Notes: generated by a model not told the origin, from the letters alone. A DNA stretch of 64,000 bases from Hofstenia miamia (GCA_004352715.1 SCFE01000018.1:1276278-1340277), one strand, 5' to 3'. Positions 11,651 through 23,990 are shown, numbered from the stretch's first letter. Translations and numbers: made by a program.

Positions 11651-12410
11651 TTGTTCGCGAATTCTCGTCCATTGTCAAATTTTAGTATTGATGGAGCACC
11701 TTGGTCGTAGAATATATCCACAAGTTGATATGTGACCTCTTCTGCAGCTTTAGACCGCAGAGGCCGTAAAACCCATTTTAGTTAAGTGATCTTGGTAGCT
11801 CAAAATGAATTCGTGCAGCACATCCGGCTGACTCTGCATATGGGTATGATCTAATTGACACCATGAATTCATGTGTTTGGATTTTATTGGCTTGACCACC
11901 AAATATTTTCTAACGCTGCTCTTATTCAGTTGACAGTTTCACATGAAGTAGATCATGATATATTCCCTTGTAATGCTGGCGTATTTCTCGCCCACTTCCT
12001 TCTCCATGATGGCTCGACCACCGTGCCCTCTAGCGAGATGTATGCTGTTGATGATGTCTGCATGCACAAATATTTTGTCAGTCCCTGTTTTCCTTAACTT
12101 CTACACTATGCTGTTTTCTACTGTTACCTCTAGCAGGCCGTACTTCCTGAGGTAAGAGTAATCCTTGTTGGTTTTGCGGACACCAGCTCCTGTAGTTCTT
12201 TTTCCGGCTTCACCACCTTGTAGTATTTTTCTCTTCTCATGAGGGTTGCATGTCAGACTTCTTGCTCAGAGTGTCCTTCATCTTTTCTGAAAATTCGACT
12301 CGCATTGACTCGGCCATCTCGAAATCAAAATTTGATTACTAATATTTGAAACAGCTTACCTGCTTATCCTCCACAGTGTCAAAGCCCACAGTGATGGACG
12401 TGAGTAATTT
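11650..12410 (-). pseudogene. Decayed integrase-core gene, KRBA2/SCAND3-like
   Basis: Read leftward, this encodes pieces of the integrase (rve) type found in animal KRBA2/SCAND3-like proteins. Recognisable blocks in order: an N-terminal MAESMRVEF (12330), YLRKYGLLEV (about 12140), LARGHGGRAIMEKEVGEKYA (about 12000), VVKPIKSK (about 11900), FILSYQDHLTK (about 11800), VLRPLRSKAAEEVTYQLVDI (about 11740) and GAPSILKFDNGREF (about 11690), which holds the second catalytic Asp. The blocks lie in different frames, so several frameshifts separate them. The part with the catalytic Glu is missing because the gag fragment G2 abuts at about 11650. Upstream, a CAG|GTAAGC donor near 12360 and an AG just before the ATG suggest a 42-bp intron. 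It differs from the integrase of G1, G6 and G7 and could be a domesticated-type gene or its source transposon. Confidence 0.6.
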
Positions 12411-12888
12411 TCAATACCACGTTTTATTAACCAATCAAGTTGATACAATAATTACACAGGAATGTTGTTAATGCGACAACCTTTAATTTATCGTAAAAAC
12501 AATGTTTTTTAGAACTGCCTATTCGCAACTCGTAATTAAAAGTATTATCGGAAAAACTTAGGAATCATTGATGTCTTTAATACTGTTCATTTACATAGGA
12601 TTAATAAACAGGAAATCAGTAATTGCTGGCAGCAATTCAAGTAAAATTTTTAGCTGCAATGGTAAGCGTTGTAAATGCAAAAAACGGTAGAGTCTGCAAT
12701 AGTAGATGTAGTTGCACAAATTACTACAATAAATGAATTCTTCATTTTTGAAATGTATCCTGTTTATGCTCATTTTGTTCTTTAATTGAAAATAAAATTG
12801 TCTTATGTGAGTTCAGTTCCTTGAGTACTAATATATTTGAATCAAATTCAAAATCAAATCAGTCAATTTGCACACTGCCTGCTCTCTT

Positions 12889-12996
12889 ATGCCAGGCAAT
12901 TTGAAATGTGCCAAACGCACCAAGCAATCTGTAAAAAAGGGAAAAATTTTAAACTTTGCTTGGTGCTTTCAGCAATATTCAAATTGCCTAGGCATT
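12889..12996. other. Long near-perfect hairpin, precursor-like
   Basis: The 5' arm 12889-12927 (with AGGCAATTTGA and CACCAAGCAA) is complementary to the 3' arm 12956-12996 (with TTGCTTGGTG and TCAAATTGCCT). That gives a ~40-bp stem with a few internal mismatches and a loop of about 28 nt. The size fits a microRNA precursor or a very small fold-back element. The open frames across it are incidental. Confidence 0.6.
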
Positions 12997-13025
12997 TTGA
13001 ACATTGCCAGATTGCCTTTAACATT

Positions 13026-13240
13026 ATATATATATATATATATATGTATATATCTTGGCATCAGGTACTGTTACTAGAATCGGCCAGATCACTTGTTTTC
13101 TTGTTTAATAGTTATTTTAGTTATTTGTAAATATGTTCAATGTAAAGTTGTAAATAGGGAAATAGTTTAGCCGGGGTCTATTGATCAGCGTACTACCGCG
13201 CACCTTGGCGCTTTTACTATATATATGCATATATATATAT

Positions 13241-13274
<34 letters not shown>

Positions 13275-13275
13275 A
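13026..13275. repeat. TA dinucleotide microsatellites
   Basis: Two runs of alternating T and A, at about 13026-13052 and 13216-13275, separated by ~160 bp of ordinary sequence. Confidence 0.9.
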
Positions 13276-14380
13276 ATTATCATAATTTTTGCATAAGATG
13301 GTAAAATCACTTTCCTCACATCAGAGATAAAATATTTTCAGTGACGAGGAATCTTAAAAGAGCAATTTTGAAATGAGTGTTTATCATTTCTACTTCAATT
13401 TTAAAAATTTCAACCACTTCATGTTTTTTGAATAATAGGACAATTTCAATTGCTAATCTTGAATTACCGAAATGGCTATTTGAAAAACTTTGGTTAATAA
13501 GATAGCAAATTTTCTTGAAAACATACTGACTCTTTGTTTCTACATTTTTATGATGAAATGTATTTTCTGTGTTAAGCAATTTTACTATGCTAGTTTATTG
13601 TATTATACAAGTGAAGTGTGATTGCAGGTTCCCCATGTGCAAGCGTTTTATGGGCATGACCGTGTGCTAGTACAACTTTAAAAAGTCGGGTAAAATTTCT
13701 GGTAGCATTGACTATTTTCAAGAGAAAAGCACTTAAGTTGATTTTGTTTTCATCAAGTGCCATACAATGCCTCTCAAAGGAACGATATTTCTCTATCCCA
13801 TGTTTTTAGGATTTGAAAAAAAATTTTGTCCCTTCCTATCCTATAACATTGTCCCATAAACTATTTGGTTGCCTTTGAATATTGGGGTATAATTATTAAG
13901 AAAAAAGATAAAAAGAAGGAACACAGAGCAATAATAAACTGTAATTTATTTATTGATTCCCTTTTTTGTAAATTAACCAATTATCCCTTTTTTGATTAAG
14001 TGTAAAATCAATTTTAGTGCAGTTACAACGAACTGTTTATCTGCAAATCGTTTTGCCAAAAAGCGATAAGACAAAATCGTGATAGCTAATTAATAGTGCC
14101 TAAAAATGACCATTGCATAATTCGCAGACAAGGGAAATGTAAACATCAAAAGACAGGTACTTACTTGATGTTTAATTGTTTGTGCAATTTCTAATATAAA
14201 TATCATGTAACCAATTGAAATGATGATGAATTAATTTTCATCGGATTTATCTTGTATCTTATATTCAGATTTGATTATTAATGGAAAGCTAAATCATTCG
14301 AGCCCATGAGTAGTTCTCGAGTGGTCCCCAATTTCAGTTAAAGGACATTCAGAGCCGCCGCACACTAAGCCATTCATCAT
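13276..14380. other. Intergenic stretch
   Basis: No supported gene. A minus-strand open frame (13316-13579) is low in complexity and unconvincing. Confidence 0.4.
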
Positions 14381-14383
14381 GTG

Positions 14384-14480
14384 GTGGGCTGGTAGCTCAG
14401 AATGCAAAGCGTGCTCTTAGGTTAGGTGTAGGCTTCGGGATTATTTATTGTTTAGCTTTCCTACCAATCCACTGCTATGA
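14384..14480 (+). repeat. tRNA-like SINE head, candidate
   Basis: GGGCTGGTAGCTCAGAATGC resembles an RNA polymerase III A box, and GGCTTCGGGATT about 35 bp downstream loosely resembles a B box. A T/A-rich body follows. A degraded sequence of the same layout lies at about 20955-21050. It does not fold into a clean tRNA, so a SINE is more likely than a tRNA gene. Confidence 0.3.
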
Positions 14481-14799
14481 ATAACAAATCATCAACAAAT
14501 AGCTGGAAAGCTAACCTTAGGCTAACCATCTGTTTTAGATCCAAATTCTTACAGTATTATAATAAACCTTATTATATGTACAAGGTGCCTACGAGCTCTG
14601 GAATTTATTACATGTGTAAAGTGATTACTAACTTAATGATCCTTCACACTGACTTATACATTGGACTCAAAGCCATTCTGTTTCTGCTGGCAGCATTAAT
14701 TGTTCACACGTACTCAGTAGGATTGTCATGTATTTTTGTGAGATATGTTTGTCAGATTTACATGTATGTATGTAATTCCTAACGTTTAAAATATTTACA

Positions 14800-16673
14800 T
14801 GGGCTGCAAGTGACATGAAATCAAAATTTATCTTTATTTTGAATGATAATCAATGCTGTGATTGGATTGCAGTTAATTGAATATGCTTGCATTGCTAGAA
14901 TAAAAATGAAATTTGATAATTAAGTACTATTTTTTCTAGGCATACTGATGTGTTCATATTTAAATTTGAATTTAGTAATTAGGATGACCCAAAAGGCAAA
15001 CAGGTCAATACCACCAAAATTAACTCAAAATTAACACTTTTCAAAAATAATGTCAAAATTGGCAGTTTGTGAAATATAGTCAAATGTATATAATCAGTTC
15101 TTAGAAATTGGTTATTTCTTGGAAATTGGTTGCTGTTTTTAACAATATATTTCTAAGAAATATGTGCAATAATAAACCAAGTGGGGCTCATAAATGGTAT
15201 AACATAGTGGTAGAACTAATTAACACTGTGTTATTTCAAAAGCCTTATGATAAAAACACAAGCTTGTTTTCAGCATAACATGTGTTAATAGTTTTACATA
15301 ATTTAAAGGCATGCTAAAACTGAAAACATGAAGATTTTGGAAATTGTGCACAACATTTCAGCTGAGTTTATGTGCTACTCTCTGATAAGTTGTATATATG
15401 GTAGCTGCTGATAAATGTACTAGGAATCTCTACTTGAGACTTTTTCAAGTGACATGTACAGCACATTTACTCCATATTTGTGCTGAAAAGATCAGTAGCA
15501 AATATAAGAATGTGAAATCCTCTACCACCAATGTTTTGCATTGAATTCCTCCTCAGCAGCAATCCTAAATGGCAACTGTTTCAACTTGCTAATTTATCAG
15601 CAACAAAATTTCCCTAAACCATTATGTACACAATTTATATATGCTATAATTACACAACAGATACCAGCAACCAAGGGGGGCAGTGTTATATGATTGGTAT
15701 ACACTATAATATTATCAAATTTGTAAAACAAAATTATGATTGGCAGTTTAGTCTCATTATTCACATAACCCTATTTTCCCTGGGGTTGATTTGACCTCCC
15801 CTCTTCATTTTATTTGTATTATAGGCCTTTCTCATGATTTCTATTTAGCAATATTTCTAACATTTTGTGGCAATAATGAGAAATTAAAAATATTTTATAC
15901 CTAACCTAATTAATGTGCATATTAGTTATTTTATTACAAAATCTTCACCTCTAAACTGTTCGTAACAAGGCAAAGTATCTCTACAACAAATTGGCTCCCA
16001 AGGATAACTGCTACAAAAAAGCCAAGTTAAATTATGGTTAAAGTGATTTTACTTAAAAATTTATCATAAGAATAAATATGTTTATCTGTTAGCCTATATT
16101 TTTGATTAACAATGATTTATGGATATCCATAAAATAAATTTTTATATCTACATCCAGTAGATATCTATGAATCCAATTGATCTATATTTTGATCCAAATT
16201 CATGGTAACCCTGACTAGCAAATAAAGGATACTTGAAGAAATTCTTAAGCAAAGTCATATCAATCATGCAATTTTTTGCATTTGAAAACACTGTTCCACT
16301 TTTTAATTTAGAAAATTAGTATTTATGAACTTGCTTAAAAGCAATTCATTAACTATTTTTAAAGAAATAGGTGCTTAAATTTTGTAGGAAACCCAGCCAA
16401 ATTAAAACTTGTTAACAATATATAAACTCAAAATCAATCTATCTGTTTATAAGGCCAATAACTTGATCAACCTGATTTGATTGTTGCAAAATTTGTTTTC
16501 AATTATTACTACTGGTTTTGGAGCCATCACTATCAAAACTATAGCAAAATAAAGAGAAATTAAATCAGAGACGACATTGTATTTTACAACTTTTAAGTAT
16601 ATATTTTCAAAATTTCTAAATCAACTCAAGTGAAATTGAAATCAATTAATATGAAAATCCATATCATATCAAG
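14800..16673. other. Start of CpG-poor domain, no gene seen
   Basis: AT-rich DNA with only about two CpG dinucleotides in nearly 1.9 kb, in contrast to the sequence left of 14.8 kb. No coding or RNA feature recognised. Confidence 0.5.
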
Positions 16674-17704
16674 TTATATATATATATAATATATATATAT
16701 ATATNNNNNNNNNNNNNNNNNNNNNNNNNNNNNNNNNNNNNNNNNNNNNNNNNNNNNNNNNNNNNNNNNNNNNNNNNNNNNNNNNNNNNNNNNNNNNNNN
16801 NNNNNNNNNNNNNNNNNNNNNNNNNNNNNNNNNNNNNNNNNNNNNNNNNNNNNNNNNNNNNNNNNNNNNNNNNNNNNNNNNNNNNNNNNNNNNNNNNNNN
16901 NNNNNNNNNNNNNNNNNNNNNNNNNNNNNNNNNNNNNNNNNNNNNNNNNNNNNNNNNNNNNNNNNNNNNNNNNNNNNNNNNNNNNNNNNNNNNNNNNNNN
17001 NNNNNNNNNNNNNNNNNNNNNNNNNNNNNNNNNNNNNNNNNNNNNNNNNNNNNNNNNNNNNNNNNNNNNNNNNNNNNNNNNNNNNNNNNNNNNNNNNNNN
17101 NNNNNNNNNNNNNNNNNNNNNNNNNNNNNNNNNNNNNNNNNNNNNNNNNNNNNNNNNNNNNNNNNNNNNNNNNNNNNNNNNNNNNNNNNNNNNNNNNNNN
17201 NNNNNNNNNNNNNNNNNNNNNNNNNNNNNNNNNNNNNNNNNNNNNNNNNNNNNNNNNNNNNNNNNNNNNNNNNNNNNNNNNNNNNNNNNNNNNNNNNNNN
17301 NNNNNNNNNNNNNNNNNNNNNNNNNNNNNNNNNNNNNNNNNNNNNNNNNNNNNNNNNNNNNNNNNNNNNNNNNNNNNNNNNNNNNNNNNNNNNNNNNNNN
17401 NNNNNNNNNNNNNNNNNNNNNNNNNNNNNNNNNNNNNNNNNNNNNNNNNNNNNNNNNNNNNNNNNNNNNNNNNNNNNNNNNNNNNNNNNNNNNNNNNNNN
17501 NNNNNNNNNNNNNNNNNNNNNNNNNNNNNNNNNNNNNNNNNNNNNNNNNNNNNNNNNNNNNNNNNNNNNNNNNNNNNNNNNNNNNNNNNNNNNNNNNNNN
17601 NNNNNNNNNNNNNNNNNNNNNNNNNNNNNNNNNNNNNNNNNNNNNNNNNNNNNNNNNNNNNNNNNNNNNNNNNNNNNNNNNNNNNNNNNNNNNNNNNNNN
17701 NNNN
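16674..17704. other. TA microsatellite followed by a 1000-N assembly gap
   Basis: Alternating TA from 16674 to 16704 runs straight into N at 16705-17704. The round length of 1000 marks a gap of unknown size, probably caused by the microsatellite. Confidence 0.95.
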
Positions 17705-18386
17705 AGTATACATGTTGTGGTTAATAAAAACTTGCATATTAACTCTCCTCTATTTGTACAACCATTATCACTAATTTATTCATCTCACCAAGAGAGAAAG
17801 AGGAACCTTGTAGCAGAATACTGATGCTTTGATCTTATTTACACATGTAATTTAATGTCCATAGTTAATCATAAATACAATTCTTCCCCTCTGACATCTA
17901 TGATAGAAGCATTTTCAGTTTGCATTATAATATTAACAGTTAGTTATTATTAACATCCAACATTACATATTAGAGTTCACTTGCCAAACAAAGTTAATTT
18001 AGAGTTGTAACAAAATTGTGTAGTAATTAATGGAAGGTTCATCTACATAAAGATTAGATTTATTAAATTAGTCATTGTGGAATAATTGTTTTCTATCTCC
18101 TTTTCAATCTTACAAAACACCATTACTTTTACCCAATGAAAGAGCCACCACTATTACCATTTAGCAATATAACTAATTATTAACATTTCAATAATTCTAC
18201 ACAATAATAAATTCAAGAAAAATAGAATTAAACTCCACTAATAATTTATTGTTACTGAAATTATTCTGACATGGTTTTTTTTCAATAACAATTTACAGGC
18301 AAAACAAAATCACTTACAGGTCTACCAATTCCTTTTTCTGGTTGATCAGATGATCACCATAATTTCAAATTAATATTTTGGCTACT
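17705..18386. other. AT-rich, no feature seen
   Basis: No open frame or repeat recognised between the gap and the G3 remnant. Confidence 0.4.
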
Positions 18387-20210
18387 TCAGTCAAAAGTCA
18401 ATTGATCAATTTTCAGCTGAATATTTTTTCTATGTTCTTTTTTGCTCTTGATCAGAAGAGGTGTTTTTACATTTGCCCTCTTTGACCAGAAAATTAGGCT
18501 GACAGGAATGCCTTTAAATTTGCATTCAGTCACATGCCCCTCTAGCTTAGCTTTATATTTGAGAAGCCCTGCTCTGTTTCCATCGACTAACATATGCTCT
18601 TAATCTATTAATATCTTGACATGTGAGTGCTTCCATTGCAACTCTCTATACACCAGCTTTTTTATTAATTTTAGTATGATTTCCATCTTGGTGGACACCA
18701 TCTCCTTGCATCACAGGAACTTGATCTCTTTCAATGCTGTATTTAACATTGTCATCATCCACAGTTTGTTGAGTCTCTCAGTGAATATGTCAAAGTATTT
18801 TTGTATATCTATATTCCTTTTAGCACAACCATCATTGTCATATGCATGTCAAATGCTGCTGAATATGCTAGTGATATGTCCACAACTTGCTGTTATTATA
18901 AAAGAATTTAAAAACCTTTGCCAGTTTGGTGGGGTTTGCAACATCCTTGAAGAAGAAACTTAAATTGTTTTACACCTTTTTTTGTCATTCTGTGTGGGTT
19001 GTTTATATTTGCCCTGATCATTGTAAGAATTTATTTTCTCTTGAACATGTACTTGTCTTCCCACATGTCTAACCACACTATGTTGCTTATTCCAGCATGT
19101 ATGATAATCATTTTTGTTGTAGTGGATCTTACTGCCTCTCTCAACTATTATTCATCAATTGGTATGGGATTATCTCACCTTCTATGTATATTCTTTAAGA
19201 ATTTTTGCCCTCTACTTCTAGATTCCTGGATTTTACAAATGCAGGGTCATTTGAAAATTTGCTGAATATAAATTATCCTCTGACATTGGTAGCTTTATTA
19301 GTGGTTCATGTTTGAACTTCCATTTTGGCATCACCACTTGAATCTTTATTGTCAGAGGCAGCTTGCAGATTAATTATTCTTTCTTCATCATGCTCTCCTT
19401 TCAGCTTCTGTTCCTCTTGTTCCTAAAGCTCTTGCTCTGCTAACAATTGATGGCCAGTTCATTTTGGGTTGTGTCACCCCATCCCAGAATTTTGCAGTCA
19501 ATCCTACCTGTTTTATTGTCACTTTAGCAGATATGCATTCCACATTGATTGCTATCTAGTTTTCAGGTTTCACTAGTTCATCAAGTTCTTTTTTAGTGCA
19601 TGCTTCTTTGTATATGTATTTGAGTACTGACTTTGACAGTATTCTTTTAGTGGCTGGTAATGTCTCTCAGTAATTTATTCTTTTTTTCTTGTTCAATTAT
19701 TGTTTGTATCAAGTAATCATTATCTCATTTCTCTATCCATTGAAGTGCTTGGGTTGGTATTACTACATTCCACTTTTCCATATTGACCTCATCAATCATT
19801 CTCTGTGTCTTTGGGGGCATCTCTATCACTGAGAAACTTAGTAAATAATTTTATTCATTTATATCCTTTTGTATTTTAGATACAACTTTTATGATGTCAA
19901 CAATTTCATCTTTGTTGTCTCCTTAAATCCTTTGTTGATGTTTGAGTATTTCTGTAAACAAGCACCAAGGATGGTCTATTGGGAATTTCTCCATTGCTGA
20001 TTGGGATTTCACTGTGACTTGTGTCTGTTGGATTCTGTGGACTATTCCTTTATATTTGCCTTCTGGTGCTTGATTATCTTTGTAGTTGTTAGCCAGGGTT
20101 GCTTTTTGAATTGTCATAAATGCAAGTCTGCTGTTACTCCCCACATGTATTTTCACACCCTTTTTAAGAATTTATACATTTCTGTTGGGCCCAATCTATA
20201 AACTAGCCAA
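18387..20210 (-). pseudogene. G3 ORF3 remnant of a gypsy element
   Basis: Read leftward, this contains heavily frameshifted pieces of the ORF3 region seen in G4 and G6. A KYMWG-type block followed by PWLTTTKIIK (about 20130) matches RKYMWG and PWLTTRKIIK at 36.1 kb in G6. A VWLDMWEDKYMF block (about 19075) matches VWLDLWDKQYRY in G4, and KFLLQGCCK (about 18960) matches the corresponding KFLL block of G4. An extra open piece (18387-18593, 68 codons, lysine-rich) lies at the 3' side. No gag or pol remains. Shared by eye with the other copies; function unknown. Confidence 0.5.
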
Positions 20211-20291
20211 TATTTAATCCAGAGTTTTGAAATTTTGAACAGCTTCATTATTCTGGAGAAAAACTATAAAAAGTGAGCAAAACTCACTTAC

Positions 20292-20423
20292 CTGTTGCAG
20301 GGTAATTTGTTCAGTATCAGAAATGTCAGCACATAACATTGTGATTATTTTGATGCATTTGGTAACATCATAATAGCAAGTGATGGTTTCCACATTATTA
20401 ATCCTCATAAGATCACCTGCAGC
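20292..20423 (-). CDS. Candidate spliced exon, unidentified gene
   Basis: A 132-bp, 44-codon segment with intact splice-like ends on the minus strand: TTTTAG before it and CAG|GTAAGT after it. It is phase 0 at both ends and has no stop. Its composition is mixed and globular-like (DLMRINNVET near the start). About 120 bp upstream another short open piece ending in NQEAFSSM is followed by GTAAGT, also in phase 0. It lies just outside the ORF3 homology of G3, so it may be a host exon. I do not recognise the protein, and splice-like signals arise by chance. Confidence 0.3.
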
Positions 20424-22672
20424 CTAAAATAATATTAACACTTGAGAATTCATTTGTAATGTCTTTTCTTGGATCTTCCATAACTGTTTGTGAATTGGTT
20501 GACCCTTTTGAAAAATTTTGTGTATGGTCAACTTACCATTGATGAAAATGCCTCCTGGTTATCTCCATCAATTAGTTACCTCCTTGTATTAGGTTGTCTG
20601 ACTAAGCCTTTTCACCTCCTGAATAGTGCTAACAAAATTTAGTTTGTCTGGCAGGTGGGCTGATATCTTCTTTTTTCTTTTCTTGACCTTCCACTTTGGT
20701 ACTACCAGTGGGGTTTCAATGCATGGAGGTGGCACTCACAACAAATTGTTCTTATCAATGTTGTCCTCTAATTCATTTACAATTACAGTGGTATGCAATA
20801 ATGTTTTTTATACTGGTTGTTGTTCCTATATATTGGTGTGAATTATTCATTTGGTTCCCTTTTGAATAAACTCATATCAGTTTGTATTTTGACTTTGCCT
20901 TAATCTACATTATGCTTTTCTAAAAAACTTCTAATTGTTAAAGGTAGCCTAGAAGTGGTAGCACAGCTCTAGCACTAATCTAAGCTTAGGGCTAGGTATA
21001 TGGTTAGGCATTTATATTTGTTATCCATTTCCATTGTTAACTAAAATTGTTATTATTGCTACCACCTAAATTACATGAGATGAGAAATACACTGAGATTT
21101 GGTTTTTCTAATTAGCACATAAGTTTCACTCACAGCACCCAAGAATATTAGGGCCTCTCTTTTCCTTTTCTTTATTAAAGCTCTAGTCTCATGTGTCTCT
21201 TTCACCTGGTTATCAGTTTCATGTTGGCTAAGTGTGACCACTCTTCCCTTTCATGATCTGCTGTTTACTTTTTACTTTTATTAGGAAGGAGTACTATAGA
21301 AAGGGGATTTAATTAATAAACTGTAGCTTTGGTAAATCTATGCTTCAAAATGAATCCCTCAGATGATAGGGACTTAGGAGTGCTAACTGATTTCATACCA
21401 ATGCCACAATATGCATATTTAAATAAATATCTGAATACTTAATATGAGGTTAATTACTATATACTATCCTTGAACATAAAACAATAACTTTTTTAATGAG
21501 AATAGAAAATTTTGATGTCCCTTTTGATGTTATTGATATTTCAACCTTATTTGTCAAGCAAATTCACTATATTGATGGCAGCTAATTTCCAGTAAATTGG
21601 TCTGACCTGATTTTTAGAACTTCAAGGTGAAGTTCAAGTTCTAGGGTCAATATGGAATTTTCAGAAAAATTTGCATTTAGATGTTTTTGCTAAACATGTT
21701 TCACTTAGCTTAAATTCTTTAAAAGCAGAACAACCATTATTGCAGTTTGGTATCATAACCTTTCCTTTTCCCAGAAATTTATAATTAATTATTTGCTAAC
21801 AAAAGAGTTTTGTAAAATACAGGGGGTTTTTCAATGAGTTCAAGTTACTCAATGTAAACTAAATGCTTTTATGGTCTGAAAATGAGTTCAAGTATTCTTT
21901 TGAAAAATATCCAGAGTTTGTATTTTTCAAATTTTAACATAATTTCAAGTTTCTAAATTGAAGAAATATTTATTTTCAATTGGCATAGAAACTAAAGTTT
22001 ATATAGTTGATTTTTTACAATATTATATTTTCAGGGGAATTTTCATTTGAGTTCAAGTTGAGTACTAATGAATTATTGTCCAAATTCATTTCATTTGAAC
22101 AAGATTTGTGAGTTTCTGCAAATCCTCTACTATCAACACTAAGCTCTTATTCTCTCATAAGTGACTATCCTTGACAGTATTTATTTCAATAAATCATATT
22201 CATCAGCATTGTGTTCCCCTAAATTGTTAGTTTCCTTTTGTATATAACTGAATATATCTATAATATACACTTGAGCCATACAAGTGACTAATGATAATTT
22301 ATTTACATTTCAGTGTCTTCCTCATATAAATGTTGCTGACTCAAATGGCATCTCACAAGCACAGTGCAGATAGCAACAGAGTAATTGACTACATGACATT
22401 TCCCAGTGTATTTAAAATAAAACATAGTGCAACAAACTGTTCTCTTAGTTTCTTATTTACTGATAATGCATTAGATAATAACTATAGTGATAACAAGTTA
22501 ATGGAGTGGCATTAGTGTATCATGTGTATTGGTGACCAAGAGGTCTATGTAATTTAGAAGACACTTATTCCCACTGAGAAAATTTTGAATTGGACATTCT
22601 TTTGGTGCATCCTTTGAACTCTGCATCAAGCAATCTATTAGAGTTTAGCCATTAATTACTTAGAATATAAGG
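20424..22672. other. CpG-free intergenic or intronic DNA
   Basis: Contains short repeat fragments shared with other parts of the domain. About 21070-21110 resembles 29350-29390, and about 20955-21050 has a weak tRNA-like SINE layout. No supported gene. The plus-strand frame at 22330-22515 follows a TTTACATTTCAG acceptor-like site but is not convincing. Confidence 0.4.
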
Positions 22673-23161
22673 TTTTTAGATTATTAGTAATTGGGTTTAG
22701 CTATCAATATTTCTTTAGGTTCACAGCTAAAATAGGAACATCAGTTGTTTCTTAGTTGTACTATGAATATTTTGAGTTTAAATTAACATCTACATTGGAT
22801 TGTTTTTAATGTTTCTCACTGTCCATTATTCATGTTTAATTAATATCCTACATTGGATATAATGCTTTTAGATTAGTAGGAATTTAGTTATTAATATTTC
22901 TTTTGCTTCACAGCTAAAATAGCAATGTTAGTTGCTTTCATAGTTGTACTATGAATATATAATATCTTCATTTAATTGTGTTTAATGTTTCTCACTGTCC
23001 ATTATTCATGTTTAATTAATATCCTACATTGGATACAATGCATTTAGATTATTAGGAATTTAGCTAATAATATTTGGTTAGCTTCACAGGTAAAATAGCA
23101 ATGTTATTTGCTTTCATAGTTGTACTATGAAAAGGTTGAGTTTGCATTAATATATCCATTT
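22673..23161. repeat. Tandem repeat, ~180-190-bp unit, about 2.6 copies
   Basis: Units begin near 22673, 22865 and 23042 with a TTTAGATTA-type string. They share TTCACAGCTAAAATAG, TAGTTGTACTATGAA and TTCTCACTGTCCATTATTC. Spacing is 192 and then 177 bp. It ends exactly where the G4 LTR starts at 23162. Confidence 0.85.
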
Positions 23162-23990
23162 TGTAGCATCTGCTACCAGGCCTTAACTCACCATGATTAA
23201 TTCCTTTTGAATGTAACTCTGTTTTAAATGCTGGTAGGGATGTACTTTAACTAACTGCTCTATTCTATTTATACTTGTAGTTAACCTTGATTAACTATGT
23301 GGTAATCAAGCACAGTTCTCCTGTTGACTGACCTTCCATGAGGCCTCCAGCCAACTTTGATCTCTGAATCTCTGAACACTTAGTTGTCTTCATTGCCAAT
23401 GGATTGTCTCAGCTCAATGAAGTAGCTTATGTGTTCCCTATCTTAACTCAGTGCAACCCTCAAGGCTGGATGTAACTGACTTAAGCTCAATTTGTAATGT
23501 GTAATTTGTACTTGCAACCTGGAATGTCACTAGCTGCTTAATAAATGTTTATTTAGCAATTACTGAAAAATACTGGCTTTAAATAATTTAAATAATCAAA
23601 TATATAATTACTTGCAGCTTCCTAACTTACATTTAATTAGTAATACATACTCAGTCTTGTTATTGGTATATTTATAGGTCTCCTACATAGTCTAGTTAAT
23701 ATAAAATATAATAACCTATGATCAGTTATCCAACCATTTCTCTGAAGCAATATTGCCCCCTTTGGATTGCCAAATTGTTTTGACAAGTACTGTTTGGTAA
23801 TGTTCTCTCTTAGTTGCATTTTACAAAATTAATGATGCTAAATTTAAATAGATTTTAATTTACAATTAATACTAGTTTAATCATAATTCAATTCAATGTT
23901 AATCTTCTCTGACCAACTAATCTCTTTCTTAGTTTCCTATTGCAGCATTAATGCTTGGATTATAGTACATGCCCCCCCAAATCTTGCATT
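23162..23990 (-). repeat. G4 3' LTR (element on minus strand)
   Basis: On the plus strand it begins TGTAGCATCTGCTACCAGG, the same 19 bases as at 42458, where the sequence is directly followed by a primer site. This fixes the edge. The body matches 27340-28250 and 42458-43790 in blocks such as CTCAATGAAGTAGCTTATG and GGATGTAACTGACTTAA, with an internal deletion relative to those copies. The right edge is not resolved; homology fades near 23990. Confidence 0.7.

Noticed and set aside
11310-11735. A single 141-codon gene
   Set aside because: Only the first part is Gag; after about 11650 it reads antisense through an integrase fragment.
12837-13130. Two overlapping frames of 97 and 69 codons
   Set aside because: They run across the hairpin and the TA microsatellite (Ile-Tyr repeats); not protein-like.
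14384-14480. A functional tRNA gene
   Set aside because: The A-box-like string is fair but no cloverleaf with acceptor and anticodon stems can be formed; kept only as a SINE candidate.
14477-14782. 101-codon plus-strand frame with possible membrane segments
   Set aside because: No family signature and low-complexity hydrophobic runs expected from T-rich DNA; it overlaps the SINE-like sequence.
16664-17737. 357-codon frame across the gap
   Set aside because: Almost entirely Ns; the ends are TA microsatellite and a few codons.
18616-19265. Plus-strand frames with membrane-like stretches
   Set aside because: Antisense of the G3 ORF3 remnant; T-rich antisense of lysine- and asparagine-rich coding looks hydrophobic.
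19440-19505. KFWDG...NWPSI block of G3 equated with the IW...WP block of ORF3 in G6 and G8
   Set aside because: In G3 it comes after the KYMWG block, in G6 before it, so the order does not match; the resemblance is too short to rely on.
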